Source: Streptomyces filamentosus
GTDB taxonomy: Bacteria > Actinomycetota > Actinomycetes > Streptomycetales > Streptomycetaceae
Reading direction: 5' to 3'
NCBI RefSeq assembly: GCF_014654895.1
Contig: NZ_BNBE01000001.1
Coordinates: forward strand, 2,517,001 to 2,581,000
Length of the DNA stretch: 64,000 bases
Every line of letters begins with the position of its first letter. The first letter of the stretch is position 1. A program made the translations under genes and the position numbers. This document shows positions 28,597 through 38,325 of the stretch, piece by piece. The notes beneath the pieces were generated by a model, which worked only from the letters and a program-made list of their open reading frames with translations, did no database searches and was not told where the DNA came from.

Positions 28597-30189
28597 ATGG
28601 CTAACTTCCCCTCAACCTCGTCCCCATCGGGAAGGACCTCTGTGAACTCGACGCAGCGTCGCGCCGCGGCCATCCTCGCCGCCACGGCCCTCGCCACTCC
28701 CCTGCTCCTCGCCTCTCCCGCCACCGCGGGCCAGGACCCCGGCGCCGCACCCGCCCGGGACGCCGCGAAGCTGGCGAAGAAGCTGGTCCGGGAGACCACC
28801 GGCAAGGACGCCTTCAAGCACCTGCAGAAGTTCCAGGCGATAGCGGACTCCACCGGCGGCCACCGCGCGGCCGGCAGCCTCGGCCACGACGCCTCGGCCG
28901 CCTACGTGTACACGCAGCTGAAGAAGGCCGGGTACGACGTCTCGTACCAGAAGTTCGACTTCATCTACACGCAGACCCTGGCCGAGAAGGCGTCCGTCCT
29001 CGGCGCCGCGCCGCGCGAGCTCGGCATCAAGGCGATGACCTACACGAAGTCCACCCCGGTCGGCGGCGTCACCGCCGCCCTGGCCGCCGCCCCGCTCGAC
29101 GCGGACGGCACCCACGGCTGCGAGCCGGGCGACTTCGCCGCCGGCGCCTTCACCGGCAAGATCGCCCTCATCAAGCGCGGCGCCTGCTCCTTCGCGGCCA
29201 AGCAGCAGAACGCCGCCGCGGCCGGTGCCGTCGGCGCCATCGTCTACAACAACACCGAGGGCCTGCTCTCCGGCACCATCGGCGACCCCGCCGACGGCCG
29301 GATCCCGACCGCCGGCCTCTCGAAGGCCGAGGGCGAGCGGCTCGCCGCCGACCTCGCCGCCGGCCCGGTCCAGCTCTCCTTCGAGGTCCGCGAGCTCCAG
29401 GAGAAGCGCTCCACCAACAACGTCATCGCGGAGACCAAGGGCGGCAACGCCGCCAACACCGTGATGCTCGGCGCGCACCTCGACTCCGTCGACGCCGGCC
29501 CCGGCATCAACGACAACGGCTCCGGCTCCGCCGGCATCCTCCAGACCGCCCTGGAGCTCGCCAAGTCGAAGGACAAGGTCCGCAACAAGGTCCGCTTCGC
29601 CTGGTGGTCCGCGGAGGAGAACGGCCTCCTCGGCTCCGAGCACTACGTCGCGAACCTGACGGAGCTCGACAAGAAGGAGATCAAGCTCTACCTGAACTTC
29701 GACATGATCGCCTCGCCGAACTACGGCCTGTTCGTGTACGACGGCGACAACTCGGACGGCGTCGGCGCGGACGCGGGTCCGGCGGGCTCCGCCCAGCTGG
29801 AGCGCGACATCACCGACTTCATGGACAAGAAGGGCCTGCCGCACCTGGGCACCGACTTCGACGGCCGCTCCGACTACGGCCCGTTCGTCGACGCCGGCAT
29901 CGCCTCCGGCGGCACCTTCACCGGCGCCGAGGGCATCAAGACCGCCGAGCAGGCCGCCCTGTTCGGCGGCGAGGCCGGGGTCGCCTACGACGTCAACTAC
30001 CACGCCGCGGGCGACGACCTGAAGAACGTCAACATGACGGCCTTCGACGCCAACATCGACATCATCGCCAACGCCGTCGGCACCTACGCCCACGACATCT
30101 CCTCGCTGCGCAAGCCGGTCGACTCCGTGCCGACCGCCGGCGGCACCGCGGGCGGCGGCCACGACCACGACCACGGCGTGACCGAGTAA
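28597..30189 (+). CDS. Secreted M28 family aminopeptidase
   Basis: 530 residues with a signal peptide (RRAAAILAATALATPLLLASPATA). A PA domain (about 150-270) splits the peptidase, as in Streptomyces aminopeptidases. Zinc ligands are visible: His and Asp in GAHLDSV and GINDNGSGSAG, the catalytic and ligand Glu in SAEENGLLGSEH, Asp in LNFDMIASPN, and His in VNYHAAGDD. It probably cleaves N-terminal residues from peptides outside the cell. The ATG at 28597 has AGAAGG upstream; a GTG at 28642 with GGGAAGGA would also leave a complete signal peptide. The His/Asp-rich tail (GGGHDHDHG) may bind metal. Confidence 0.92.
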   Translation: MANFPSTSSPSGRTSVNSTQRRAAAILAATALATPLLLASPATAGQDPGAAPARDAAKLAKKLVRETTGKDAFKHLQKFQAIADSTGGHRAAGSLGHDASAAYVYTQLKKAGYDVSYQKFDFIYTQTLAEKASVLGAAPRELGIKAMTYTKSTPVGGVTAALAAAPLDADGTHGCEPGDFAAGAFTGKIALIKRGACSFAAKQQNAAAAGAVGAIVYNNTEGLLSGTIGDPADGRIPTAGLSKAEGERLAADLAAGPVQLSFEVRELQEKRSTNNVIAETKGGNAANTVMLGAHLDSVDAGPGINDNGSGSAGILQTALELAKSKDKVRNKVRFAWWSAEENGLLGSEHYVANLTELDKKEIKLYLNFDMIASPNYGLFVYDGDNSDGVGADAGPAGSAQLERDITDFMDKKGLPHLGTDFDGRSDYGPFVDAGIASGGTFTGAEGIKTAEQAALFGGEAGVAYDVNYHAAGDDLKNVNMTAFDANIDIIANAVGTYAHDISSLRKPVDSVPTAGGTAGGGHDHDHGVTE

Positions 30190-30376
30190 CCGGTCCCGTC
30201 CCGGTCGGATCAGGACCGGGATCCCGATCCCGATCCTGGCGCCGACGCCGGTCCCGTGAGGGCCCCTCCCCGAGGGTCCCTCACGCGCGTCATGTCGCCC
30301 ATGTCGGGATTCGCGGGGTCATCCCGTGGCCTCCGCGTGGCTGCGCCGGGAGCCGGTCGCCCGGTAGGCTTTCCGT

Positions 30377-30673
30377 GTGATCTTCAAGCGCATCGGAAAC
30401 GGCAGGCCGTATCCCGACCACGGCCGGGAAAGCACCCGGCAGTGGGCGGACGTCGCCCCGCGCCCGGTCCGCCTCGACCAGCTCGTCACCACCAAGGGCC
30501 AGCTGGACCTGGAGACCCTGCTCGCCGAGGACTCCACCTTCTACGGCGACCTCTTCGCGCACGTCGTGAAGTGGCAGGGCGACCTCTACCTCGAGGACGG
30601 ACTGCACCGCGCCGTCCGCGCGGCCCTCCAGCAGCGCCAGGTGCTCCACGCCCGCGTGCTGGAACTCGGCTGA
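30377..30673 (+). CDS. Conserved actinobacterial protein, VapB-like annotation
   Basis: 98 residues starting MIFKRIGNGRPYPDHGREST. It resembles a widely conserved Streptomyces protein that databases often label VapB-family antitoxin, but no toxin gene is adjacent, so that label should be treated with caution. The C-terminal half (DLFAHVVKWQGDLYLEDGLHRAVRAAL) looks like a small ordered domain. The GTG at 30377 follows a -10-like TAGGCT by 6 bases and has no ribosome site, pointing to a leaderless mRNA. Confidence 0.75.
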   Translation: MIFKRIGNGRPYPDHGRESTRQWADVAPRPVRLDQLVTTKGQLDLETLLAEDSTFYGDLFAHVVKWQGDLYLEDGLHRAVRAALQQRQVLHARVLELG

Positions 30674-30855
30674 CGCTCCCGGACGGCCCCGGGACCCCGC
30701 CCCGGGGCCCGGACCGGCACGGACGCTCCCGACGGCTCCCAGGGGTGCCGGACGGGGCTTCGGGCTGATCCTTTCGGGGGCAGTTCCCGCCCATCCGGCC
30801 GCGATCACATGATCATCAAGTAGGCATCGCGCACGGGCGGCATTACGCTGCGCCC

Positions 30856-31485
30856 ATGAGCATGCTCACTCCCCCCGGCATGGGCGGAAAGTACCGCATC
30901 ACGGGGGATGTCTACCCGCGCATGCGCCGCCCCCACCGCCGGCGCAGGATCGTCCTGGCCTCCACCGCCGCCGTGGTCGTGCTCGGCGCGGCCGGCTGGG
31001 GCACGCTCCAGCTCGTCGACGTCTTCTCCGGCGGCGACGACACCCGGAAGACCGCCGCCGGCGGCCAGACGGACTGCAAGCCCGCGCCCGCCCCCAGCGC
31101 CACCCCGGCCGCCAAGCCGCCCAAGCCCGCCCAGGTCACGGTGAACGTCTACAACGCGACCCCCCGCAAGGGACTCGCGAAGGCCACCGCCGACGAGCTG
31201 AAGAAGCGCGGCTTCGCCATCGGCAAGATCGGGAACGCCCCCGCCGCCTACGACAAGAAGGTCACCGGCGCCGGACTGCTGCTCGGCGCCCCGGTCGCCA
31301 CCAAGGGGGCCTTCGCCGTCCTCGGCACCCAGCTCGCGGGCGCCACGACGAAGGTCGACGCCCGCACCACGGCGGACGTCGACCTGATCATCGGCACGGC
31401 CTTCAAGACCCTGTCGCCCAAGGCGACGGCGGACGCGGCGCTGGTGGCCCTCAACAAGCCCAAGCCGGCCCCGGCCCGCTGCTGA
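30856..31485 (+). CDS. LytR C-terminal domain protein, membrane-anchored
   Basis: 209 residues. A basic N-terminus (RRPHRRRRI) and one membrane helix (VLASTAAVVVLGAAGWGTLQLV) are followed by a Pro/Ala linker. Residues from about 90 form a LytR_C domain (VTVNVYNATPRKGLAKATADELKKRGF), the extracellular domain that accompanies cell-wall LCP proteins. Here it stands without an LCP domain. TACGCT lies 6 bases before the ATG and there is no ribosome site, so it is probably leaderless. Confidence 0.88.
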   Translation: MSMLTPPGMGGKYRITGDVYPRMRRPHRRRRIVLASTAAVVVLGAAGWGTLQLVDVFSGGDDTRKTAAGGQTDCKPAPAPSATPAAKPPKPAQVTVNVYNATPRKGLAKATADELKKRGFAIGKIGNAPAAYDKKVTGAGLLLGAPVATKGAFAVLGTQLAGATTKVDARTTADVDLIIGTAFKTLSPKATADAALVALNKPKPAPARC

Positions 31486-31557
31486 ACCCCCGAAGGGGCT
31501 GCGCGGCGGGGCCGGATTCCGGCCCGCTGCGCCCTGTTCGGCGGAGCCGACCGTGCC

Positions 31558-32193
31558 CTATTCGGCGGAGCCGTACATGCGGTCGCCCGCGTCGCCCAGG
31601 CCCGGCACGATGTAGCCGTTCTCGTTGAGCCGCTCGTCGACCGAGGCGGTCACGACCGTCACCGGCGTGCCCGCGAGCTCGCGCTCCATGACCTCGACGC
31701 CCTCCGGGGCGGCCAGCAGCACCACGGCCGTCACGTCGTCCGCGCCGCGCCGGATCAGCTCCTGGATCGCCGCGACCAGCGTGCCGCCGGTCGCCAGCAT
31801 CGGGTCGAGCACGTACACCTGGCGGCCCGAGAGGTCCTCCGGCATCCGCGTGGCGTAGGTCGACGCCTCCAGCGTCTCCTCGTTGCGGATCATGCCCAGG
31901 AAGCCGACCTCGGCGGTCGGGAGCAGCCGGACCATGCCGTCGAGCATGCCGAGACCGGCCCGCAGGATCGGGACGACCAGCGGACGCGGGTACGACAGCT
32001 TCACGCCGGTCGTCTGCGTGACGGGGGTCTCGATGTCGACCTGCTCGGTCCGGACGTCCCTGGTGGCCTCGTAGGCGAGCAGGGTGACCAGCTCGTCGGC
32101 GAGACGGCGGAAGGTCGCGGAGTCCGTGCGCTTGTCGCGCAGGGTGGTGAGCTTGTGGGCGACCAGCGGGTGATCGACGACGTGGAGACGCAT
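31558..32193 (-). CDS. upp: Uracil phosphoribosyltransferase
   Basis: 211 residues. It makes UMP from uracil and PRPP for pyrimidine salvage. The PRPP loop [18 protein letters not shown], the [12 protein letters not shown] segment and the C-terminal [15 protein letters not shown] uracil-binding loop are all present. On the minus strand TACTGT lies just upstream of the ATG with little leader. It converges with the LytR_C gene. Confidence 0.97.
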   Translation of the reverse strand: MRLHVVDHPLVAHKLTTLRDKRTDSATFRRLADELVTLLAYEATRDVRTEQVDIETPVTQTTGVKLSYPRPLVVPILRAGLGMLDGMVRLLPTAEVGFLGMIRNEETLEASTYATRMPEDLSGRQVYVLDPMLATGGTLVAAIQELIRRGADDVTAVVLLAAPEGVEVMERELAGTPVTVVTASVDERLNENGYIVPGLGDAGDRMYGSAE

Positions 32194-32285
32194 GGCTCCA
32201 CAGTAGCCCGCTGTGCACTGGCATCGATCCACGCCACTGGGGCAGGGTGGGGGCACAGGGACCCAGCGATGGGGTGGTGTGGCCG

Positions 32286-32504
32286 ATGCCCGACCCGAAG
32301 AACACATCCGGCCAGGTCCGGGGCGACAAGGAGCCCCGGACGCCGGAGACACAGCCGGAGACCGACGCGGAGCGCCGCAGGCGCCGCGCCCAGTTCCTCC
32401 GCGACCTCCACGAGGCCAAGGCGCTGCGCGACCGCGTCCAGCCCCGGCGCGCCCGGGCGGCCCGGATGAGACAGGCCATGCGCATGCGGACCTTCCGCTG
32501 GTGA
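32286..32504 (+). CDS. Small basic protein of unknown function
   Basis: 72 residues starting [17 protein letters not shown]. The C-terminal half is a strongly basic helix ([23 protein letters not shown]...[19 protein letters not shown]), which may bind nucleic acid. Codon use is typical of the host. Conserved small proteins of this kind occur in Streptomyces, but I do not recognise a family. It is divergent from upp. Confidence 0.6.
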   Translation: MPDPKNTSGQVRGDKEPRTPETQPETDAERRRRRAQFLRDLHEAKALRDRVQPRRARAARMRQAMRMRTFRW

Positions 32505-32760
32505 GGCCCCGGCACGCCGTCCGCGCGCCGCACGGCCCCCTCCCGGCACGGCTCCTCGTGCGCCCCGTGTACGCCCCTCTGTGCGCCCCCTCCGTGCGCC
32601 GGGGTCGTACGCCCGCCCGAACGCGGTGTGGTTCAGACTGATGCACGACGCAAGAGCCGAAGACCTCTCCTGAGGCCGTCGTTTCTGTCACGATGCCGAT
32701 TGGGCGGGGCTCAGGAGCGCGCCGCCGGATCATCACACCTCTGATCAGTGGGAGAGTCAG

Positions 32761-33309
32761 GTGTACTTCGCCGCACTGCTCGCGCGCACCGAAGACGGGT
32801 GGGAAGCGAGCGATACGGAGCTCGACGACGTGGAGACGCTGGCGGACCTGGCCGATCTGGCCCGCGAGGCGGCGGCCGACGAGGGGGAGACCGTCCTCGT
32901 CTTCATCGAGCAGGAGGACGCGTGGTTCGGCATCGTCCGCGTCGACGGGGAGGACGACCCCCGGGTCTACGTCTCCGACGCGGCCGCCGCGGCCCGCTCC
33001 TCGTACGGGGAGATCCTCACCTCGGAACTGCTCGGTGACGACGACCCGGACGACGAGCTCGCCGACCTCGACGGACTCGTGGACCTGGACGGCACCGAGG
33101 ACGGCGAGCCGGAGCGGGCCGTCGACGGGGCCGACGAGGACACCTCCGCCGGAAGCTCCGGGATCGTGCCCGCGGGACCGCTCGGCGAGGGCCGGATCCT
33201 CGCCGACCTCGGCCTGTCCGAGCGCGAGCTGCTCGCCGTGACCGAGGACGCCCTCGGGGAGATCGCCGACGCCATCGGCGCCTCCGACATCCTGGAGGCC
33301 GTCCGCTAG
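32761..33309 (+). CDS. tRNA adenosine deaminase-associated protein
   Basis: 182 residues starting from GTG ([23 protein letters not shown]). It is very acidic in the middle ([19 protein letters not shown]). It is named for its constant position before tadA in actinobacteria; no activity is known. The stop TAG overlaps the tadA GTG by one base, so the two are co-translated. GGGAGAG precedes the start. Confidence 0.85.
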   Translation: MYFAALLARTEDGWEASDTELDDVETLADLADLAREAAADEGETVLVFIEQEDAWFGIVRVDGEDDPRVYVSDAAAAARSSYGEILTSELLGDDDPDDELADLDGLVDLDGTEDGEPERAVDGADEDTSAGSSGIVPAGPLGEGRILADLGLSERELLAVTEDALGEIADAIGASDILEAVR

Positions 33310-33785
33310 TGACGTCCGCAGTCCCCGGCCCCGTGCCGGACCTCTGGCGCGGGGCCATGCGCCTCGCCCTCGCCGAGGCCGCGGCGGCCGTGCCGGCCGG
33401 TGACGTACCGGTCGGCGCGGTCGTGCTCTCCCCGTCCGGCGAGGTCCTCGCCCGCGGCCACAACGAGCGGGAGGCGGCCGGCGACCCGACCGCCCACGCG
33501 GAGGTCCTGGCGCTGCGCCGGGCGGCGGCCGCCACCGGCGAGTGGCGGCTGACCGGCTGCACCCTCGTGGTGACCCTGGAGCCCTGTGTGATGTGCGCGG
33601 GCGCCCTGGTCCAGTCCCGCGTCGAGCGGGTCGTCTACGGCGCCGACGACGAGAAGGCCGGTGCCACCGGCTCCCTCTGGGACCTCGTCCGCGACCGCCG
33701 GCTCAACCACCGCCCCGAGGTCGTCCGGGGCGTCCTCGCCGAGGAGTGCGCGGAGCAGCTGACCGCCTTCTTCCGAGCCCGCTGA
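33309..33785 (+). CDS. tadA: tRNA-specific adenosine deaminase
   Basis: 158 residues. It converts adenosine-34 to inosine in tRNA-Arg(ACG), which is notable because the remnant of such a tRNA occurs at 53.1 kb. The zinc site is His63-Ala-Glu65 (TAHAEVL) and Cys93/Cys96 (EPCVMC). The GTG start overlaps the upstream stop by one base. Family size and motif order are normal. Confidence 0.95.
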   Translation: MTSAVPGPVPDLWRGAMRLALAEAAAAVPAGDVPVGAVVLSPSGEVLARGHNEREAAGDPTAHAEVLALRRAAAATGEWRLTGCTLVVTLEPCVMCAGALVQSRVERVVYGADDEKAGATGSLWDLVRDRRLNHRPEVVRGVLAEECAEQLTAFFRAR

Positions 33786-33840
33786 CCTGCGGAGGGATAC
33801 GGATTTCTTCACCGGGCCGGTTTGGGCTAAGCTCTCTCTC

Positions 33841-33928
33841 GGTAGCGTGTCCGAGCGGCCGAAGGAGCTCGCCTCGAAAGCGAGTGTGGGGAAACTCACC
33901 GAGGGTTCAAATCCCTCCGCTACCGCCA
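33841..33928 (+). tRNA. tRNA-Ser(CGA)
   Basis: Class II tRNA with acceptor GGTAGCG/CGCTACC, anticodon loop CTCGAAA (CGA), a long variable arm, T arm GTTCAAATC and encoded CCA (33926-33928). Confidence 0.97.
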
Positions 33929-33932
33929 GATC

Positions 33933-33964
33933 GAAGGGCCCGACGCGAGAGCGCCGGGCCCTTC
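33933..33964 (+). terminator. Terminator after tRNA-Ser(CGA)
   Basis: GAAGGGCCCG.. pairs with ..CGGGCCCTTC over 10 bp, extended by CGC/GCG around a GAGA loop. Confidence 0.88.
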
Positions 33965-34017
33965 GGCGTTGCCGCGCACGCTCCGTACGGCGAGGACGAC
34001 AGCGGTACGGGGGCACG

Positions 34018-34086
34018 AGGACGCGAGCGGTACGTGGAAGGGCCCCGGCACGCCACCGGGGCCCTTCCACGTACCGCTCGCGTCCT
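34018..34086. repeat. Perfect 31-bp inverted repeat
   Basis: Left arm 34018-34048 and right arm 34056-34086 are exact reverse complements around a 7-base spacer (CACGCCA). The arm begins AGGACGCGAGCGGTACGTGG. It is far longer than the ordinary terminators in the window and follows a tRNA that already has its own terminator. Confidence 0.95.
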
Positions 34087-34404
34087 GCTCACGCGTCCCG
34101 CCCCGAAGGAGGACGGGGGGAGCGGCATCGGGGGGACAAGCCGCTCCCCCCGATGAGAACCGGTCCGGCAAGTCCTGCGCCGCAGTCAGGGGGGAAGCTC
34201 GCGGCGCGGACCCCGCAGTGCGGGCCGGTTCCATGTGCCCCGCGGATTCCTGCCAGATCCGCCGGGCTCGACATCCATACTGCTCCCCCTGCACCCTTCC
34301 GGGGGACGGCGAAAGACCCCGAAGCACGGGCCCTTGGTCCATAAAGGCTCGGTTAGAGTGGGCCACCGCCGAGGCGGGGTCGCGGTACGGGGAGGGTGAG
34401 GGGC
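34087..34404. other. Non-coding region before the 54-residue membrane protein gene
   Basis: No gene seen. A -10-like TTAGAGT lies at about 34352-34358, some 45 bases before the start of the next gene, whose ribosome site is GGAGGGTGAGGGG. Confidence 0.5.
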
Positions 34405-34569
34405 ATGGCTCAGGCGAGGAAAGTCGCGCTGTACGCGGTCGGGGTCTTCGTGCTGTACACGATCATCACGTCCCCCTCCCGGGCCGCCGACCTGGTCCAG
34501 GTAGGGTTCGAGGGCATTTCCAGCGCCGCCCAGGGAGTCGGCGAGTTCATGACCGAACTCATCAACTAG
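34405..34569 (+). CDS. Small membrane protein, 54 residues
   Basis: It starts MAQARKVALYAVGVFVLYTII with a single membrane helix (residues 8-22), then SPSRAADLVQVGFEGISSAAQGVGEF. GGAGGGTGAGGGGC before the ATG is a strong ribosome site. The next gene follows 8 bases after the stop and its ribosome site overlaps the stop, so the two are probably co-transcribed. I do not know a function; the small size and good signals suggest it is real. Confidence 0.7.
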   Translation: MAQARKVALYAVGVFVLYTIITSPSRAADLVQVGFEGISSAAQGVGEFMTELIN

Positions 34570-34577
34570 GAGCCCTC

Positions 34578-34877
34578 GTGATCCGCCATCTGGTCCTCTT
34601 CAAGCTCAACGAGGGCGTCGAGCGCGACGAGCCCCGTGTCGTCGCCGGAGCCGAGGCGTTCCGGGCGCTCGGCGGGCAGATCCCCGAGCTGCGGTTCTGG
34701 GAGTGCGGCTGGAACGTGTCGGACCGGCCCATCGCCTACGACTTCGCCATCAACTCGGCCGTCGAGGACCCGGACGCGCTCCGGCGGTACCTGGAGCACC
34801 CGGCCCACCAGGCGGGCGTGGCCCTGTGGCGCGAGTTCTCCACCTGGGTGATCGCGGACTACCCCTTCGAGGGCTGA
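34578..34877 (+). CDS. Dabb (stress-responsive A/B barrel) domain protein
   Basis: 99 residues starting from GTG (MIRHLVLFKLNEGVERDE). The Dabb fold is recognisable from IRHLVLFKL, the central AYDFAINSAVEDPDALRRYLEHPAHQ and the final STWVIADYPFEG. Members are small dimeric barrels, often of unknown role. TAGGAG of the upstream stop region serves as the ribosome site. A strong terminator follows. Confidence 0.85.
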   Translation: MIRHLVLFKLNEGVERDEPRVVAGAEAFRALGGQIPELRFWECGWNVSDRPIAYDFAINSAVEDPDALRRYLEHPAHQAGVALWREFSTWVIADYPFEG

Positions 34878-34890
34878 CCCCCCTCCTCCC

Positions 34891-34929
34891 GCGCGAGACC
34901 CCCCGCCGTACGGGCGGGGGGTCTCGCGC
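34891..34929 (+). terminator. Terminator after the Dabb gene
   Basis: 17-bp perfect stem beginning GCGCGAGACCCCCCGCC around a 5-base loop (GTACG). Confidence 0.9.
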
Positions 34930-35107
34930 GTTTCCGCCCTCCGCGCCTCTGGCCTCAGCTTTTTCGTCCACCATGCCTTCAACACGTCGTTATGCGGTGC
35001 TTGCACACAGTGGACATGTCTTGTGATGCTATGACCGCTTTTGATGGATGAATTGACCGTTTGCTCGTAGTTGACGAGTAGCCAGCTACACCAGCCAAAG
35101 GGGTGGC

Positions 35108-35962
35108 GTGAACGTGCCGGCCAGTACAGCGCCTCAGGTCCCGCCCCAGCACGAGGCGGGCGGCGTCGCGGACCCCCCGCGGCCCCGCGACCGGAGCACC
35201 CGCGGGGCCGACACCCGCGCCCTCACCCAGGTGCTCTTCGGGCAGCTCAAGAACCTGGATCCGGGCACCCCCGAGCACGACCGCGTGCGCGGCGCCCTCA
35301 TCGAGGCCAACCTGCCGCTCGTGCGGTACGCGGCGGCCCGCTTCCGCTCGCGCAACGAGCCGATGGAGGACGTCGTCCAGGTCGGCACCATCGGCCTCAT
35401 CAACGCCATCGACCGCTTCGACCCGGACCGGGGCGTGCAGTTCCCCACCTTCGCCATGCCCACCGTGGTCGGCGAGATCAAGCGGTACTTCCGCGACAAC
35501 GTCCGCACCGTGCACGTGCCGCGCCGGCTGCACGAGCTGTGGGTCCAGGTGAACGGCGCCACCGAGGACCTGACGACGGCCCACGGGCGCTCCCCCACCA
35601 CCGCCGAGATCGCCGAGCGGCTGCGGATCGGCGAGGACGAGGTGCTCGCCTGCATCGAGGCCGGACGGTCGTACCACGCCACCTCCCTGGAGGCGGCGCA
35701 GGAGGGCGACGGGCTGCCCGGACTGCTCGACCGGCTCGGGTACGAGGACCCGGCGCTGGCCGGCGTCGAGCACCGCGACCTCGTCCGGCACCTGCTCGTC
35801 CAGCTGCCCGAGCGCGAGCAGCGGATCCTGATGCTGCGCTACTACAGCAACCTGACCCAGTCTCAGATCAGCCAGGAGCTGGGGGTCTCGCAGATGCACG
35901 TGTCAAGGCTCCTCGCCCGCAGCTTCGCCCGCTTGAGATCCGCAAACAGAATCGAGGCATGA
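35108..35962 (+). CDS. sigF: RNA polymerase sigma factor, SigB/SigF family
   Basis: 284 residues with region 2 ([26 protein letters not shown]), region 3 and region 4 ([41 protein letters not shown]). Group 3 SigB/SigF-type sigma factors drive stress and sporulation genes. The start [14 protein letters not shown] matches what I remember of Streptomyces SigF, and a second SigB-type gene follows as sigN does in S. coelicolor. There is no anti-sigma gene adjacent. GTAGC/GTTT-like elements precede the start, but I could not fix the promoter. Confidence 0.88.
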   Translation: MNVPASTAPQVPPQHEAGGVADPPRPRDRSTRGADTRALTQVLFGQLKNLDPGTPEHDRVRGALIEANLPLVRYAAARFRSRNEPMEDVVQVGTIGLINAIDRFDPDRGVQFPTFAMPTVVGEIKRYFRDNVRTVHVPRRLHELWVQVNGATEDLTTAHGRSPTTAEIAERLRIGEDEVLACIEAGRSYHATSLEAAQEGDGLPGLLDRLGYEDPALAGVEHRDLVRHLLVQLPEREQRILMLRYYSNLTQSQISQELGVSQMHVSRLLARSFARLRSANRIEA

Positions 35963-36199
35963 CCGGAACGGGTAGACCGGTTCGGAGCAGTTCCACGGCG
36001 TCCCAATTGCCTTACACCCCTTGTTTCCTGCGGATATGCGCCCACATCTTGTCGACAAGTCACTACAGCGCGTTGCCGACATGTGACATTCTGCTGGGGA
36101 CGCGTTTGCCGCAGCCCCACGGCCGGTATTCAGGTGGAAGCTGCGTTCCTCCGATGGTCGCGGCCCCACCGCGACCGTCCGCGACCTCCAGGGGGTGGC

Positions 36200-37132
36200 A
36201 TGTCCGCAGATCAGGGCAGCTCGAAGGTGCTCACGCTCACGCCCGTCCCGGTCCTCGTGCCCGAGGCCGGGCCCGTGCCCGTGCAGACGACGGCACGGGC
36301 CGCCGCCGACAGCGGGCCACTGCCGGCCCCGCCGCCGCCCGCCGTCGCCCCGGAGGCTCTCGACACCCGCACCCTCTCCCGCTCCCTGTTCCTGCGGCTG
36401 CGCGCCCTCGACGGCGTGGGCGCGGCGGCCGACAGCCCGGAACGGACCTACGTCCGCGACACCCTCATCGAGCTGAACCTGCCGCTCGTGCGGTACGCGG
36501 CGGCCCGCTTCCGCTCGCGCAACGAGCCGATGGAGGACATCGTCCAGGTCGGCACCATCGGCCTGATCAAGGCGATCGACCGCTTCGACTGCGAACGGGG
36601 CGTGGAGTTCCCGACGTTCGCGATGCCGACGGTCGTCGGCGAGATCAAGCGCTTCTTCCGCGACACCTCGTGGTCGGTGCGGGTGCCGCGCCGGCTCCAG
36701 GAGCTGCGGCTCGCGCTGACGAAGGCCAGCGACGAGCTGGCGCAGAAGCTCGACCGCTCCCCGACCGTGCCCGAACTCGCCGCCGTGCTGGGGGTGTCGG
36801 AGGAGGACGTCGTCGACGGCCTCGCGGTCGGCAACGCCTACACGGCCTCCTCGCTCGACTCGCCCTCCCCCGAGGACGACGGCGGCGAGGGCTCCCTGGC
36901 GGACCGCCTCGGCTACGAGGACGCGGCCCTGGAGGGCGTCGAGTACCGCGAGTCCCTGAAGCCGCTGCTGGCCAAACTCCCGCCCCGTGAGCGGCAGATC
37001 ATCATGCTCCGCTTCTTCGCGAACATGACCCAGTCGCAGATCGGCGAGGAGGTCGGCATCTCCCAGATGCACGTCTCCCGGCTGCTCACCCGCACCCTCG
37101 CGCAGCTCCGCGAGGGCCTGATCTCGGACTGA
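36200..37132 (+). CDS. sigN: RNA polymerase sigma factor, SigB family (SigN-like)
   Basis: 310 residues, paralogue of the preceding gene. The first 60 residues are a Pro/Ala/Val-rich extension; regions 2-4 follow ([71 protein letters not shown]). AGGGGGTGGC precedes the ATG at 36200. A GTTT-N17-GGTATT sequence near 36100-36126 resembles a SigB-type promoter and would allow autoregulation; this is a weak inference. The symbol rests on synteny with sigF. Confidence 0.82.
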   Translation: MSADQGSSKVLTLTPVPVLVPEAGPVPVQTTARAAADSGPLPAPPPPAVAPEALDTRTLSRSLFLRLRALDGVGAAADSPERTYVRDTLIELNLPLVRYAAARFRSRNEPMEDIVQVGTIGLIKAIDRFDCERGVEFPTFAMPTVVGEIKRFFRDTSWSVRVPRRLQELRLALTKASDELAQKLDRSPTVPELAAVLGVSEEDVVDGLAVGNAYTASSLDSPSPEDDGGEGSLADRLGYEDAALEGVEYRESLKPLLAKLPPRERQIIMLRFFANMTQSQIGEEVGISQMHVSRLLTRTLAQLREGLISD

Positions 37133-37192
37133 GCACCTCCGATTCACGCGAACCCGCCCCTTGTTGACGAGCCGTCAGTCACACTGGGGCGC

Positions 37193-38053
37193 ATGAGGCG
37201 CAGGAAGCAGCCGGTACTCGTGGCGGTGGCGCTCTGCCTCGGCGGAGCGCTCACCGCGTGCGGCGGAGGGGACGGCGGGGGATTCACGGCGGTCGGCGCC
37301 GGACCCTCGCCCGGCGGCGCGGTCGGTCCCTCCGGCGCGGTCGAGCTCGTCCCGCTGGAGACCCCCACGGCGAGCGGCACCATCTCCAGCACCTCCTCTC
37401 CGTCCCCGGGCGCCCCGGAGTCCCCGCGGCCGCCGGGCGCGTCGCCCTCGCCCTCCACCGGCACGGGACCGGGCGCGGACTCCGGCCCCGGCTCCGGTAC
37501 GCGGCCGGGCGCGGGTTCCGGCGCCGGCCCGGGCTCCCCCGGTTCCGGCACGGGGCCCGGCGACGGTTCCGGTACGGGGCCCGGCGACGGCCCCGGAGGG
37601 CGTACGGAGCCGGGGGCGCCGCCCGGGGGCCCCTCCGGCGGCGGCGCGTCGTCCGGCGCGACCACGGCACCACCCCGCACCACCGACCCCGCGCCCCGGC
37701 CCACCGCCTCGGCGCCCCGGCCCTCCTCGCCGGCGCCCGCGCCCGGCCCGGCCGCGCTCACGGTCTCCGCGCCGGTCACCGCGGACGGCGACACGCGCTG
37801 GTGCGAGCAGGTCACGGTGACCTTCCGGAACACCGGCGGCTCCCCCGTGACCTCCGGCACCGCGACCTTCGCCACCCACGTCATCGGCGCGCTCGGCCTC
37901 GACTGGGGCACGGTCACGACCAGCCAGCCGCTGCCGGCCCCGATCGCCGCCGGGGCGGCACGGAAGCAGACGTACACGGTGTGCGTGGAGTCCTGGCGGG
38001 TGCCGCTCGGCATGCGCGTCGACACCCGCGAGGTGACCGCCGACTGGCGGTGA
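37193..38053 (+). CDS. Lipoprotein with Gly/Pro-rich linker and C-terminal beta domain
   Basis: 286 residues. The lipobox LTAC puts the lipidated cysteine at residue 23 after a hydrophobic signal. Residues 40-190 are Pro/Gly/Ser/Thr-rich with near-repeats (GSGTGPGDG). The C-terminal 95 residues (LTVSAPVTADGDTRWCEQVTVTFRNTGGSPVTSGTATF...) look like an Ig- or carbohydrate-binding-like beta sandwich with two cysteines. It probably lies outside the membrane with the linker crossing the wall. Ligand unknown. A TTGACG element lies about 30 bases upstream. Confidence 0.82.
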   Translation: MRRRKQPVLVAVALCLGGALTACGGGDGGGFTAVGAGPSPGGAVGPSGAVELVPLETPTASGTISSTSSPSPGAPESPRPPGASPSPSTGTGPGADSGPGSGTRPGAGSGAGPGSPGSGTGPGDGSGTGPGDGPGGRTEPGAPPGGPSGGGASSGATTAPPRTTDPAPRPTASAPRPSSPAPAPGPAALTVSAPVTADGDTRWCEQVTVTFRNTGGSPVTSGTATFATHVIGALGLDWGTVTTSQPLPAPIAAGAARKQTYTVCVESWRVPLGMRVDTREVTADWR

Positions 38054-38236
38054 GCCCGTAAGCGGCCCCGCGGTCTCCGACACCCGGGGCCCACCCGCGG
38101 CCGGCCCGGCGGCGCAGGGCGGACCGGTCGCGGGGCTGACGACCCGCACCCGCCCTCGCGGCCCGGGCGCACTGGCTGCGGAACCGGCCCGGGGCCCTCG
38201 GCGGCCGAGCACCGCGGACGGTCCCGCGTAAGGGAA

Positions 38237-38285
38237 AAGGGCGGTCGCGGCGGAGACCTCCGAGGTCTCCGCCGCGACCGCCCTT
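38237..38285. terminator. Bidirectional terminator
   Basis: 23-bp perfect arms (starting AAGGGCGGTCGCGGCGGAG) around a 3-base loop. It lies between the convergent lipoprotein gene and the 38326 gene. Confidence 0.92.
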
Positions 38286-38325
38286 CCCGAGTGCCCTCTC
38301 CGAGGGCGCGTCCCGGGGGCTCGGG

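Noticed and set aside
30377..30673. A VapBC toxin-antitoxin pair
   Set aside because: The small protein resembles one that is often labelled VapB, but there is no PIN-domain toxin gene next to it.
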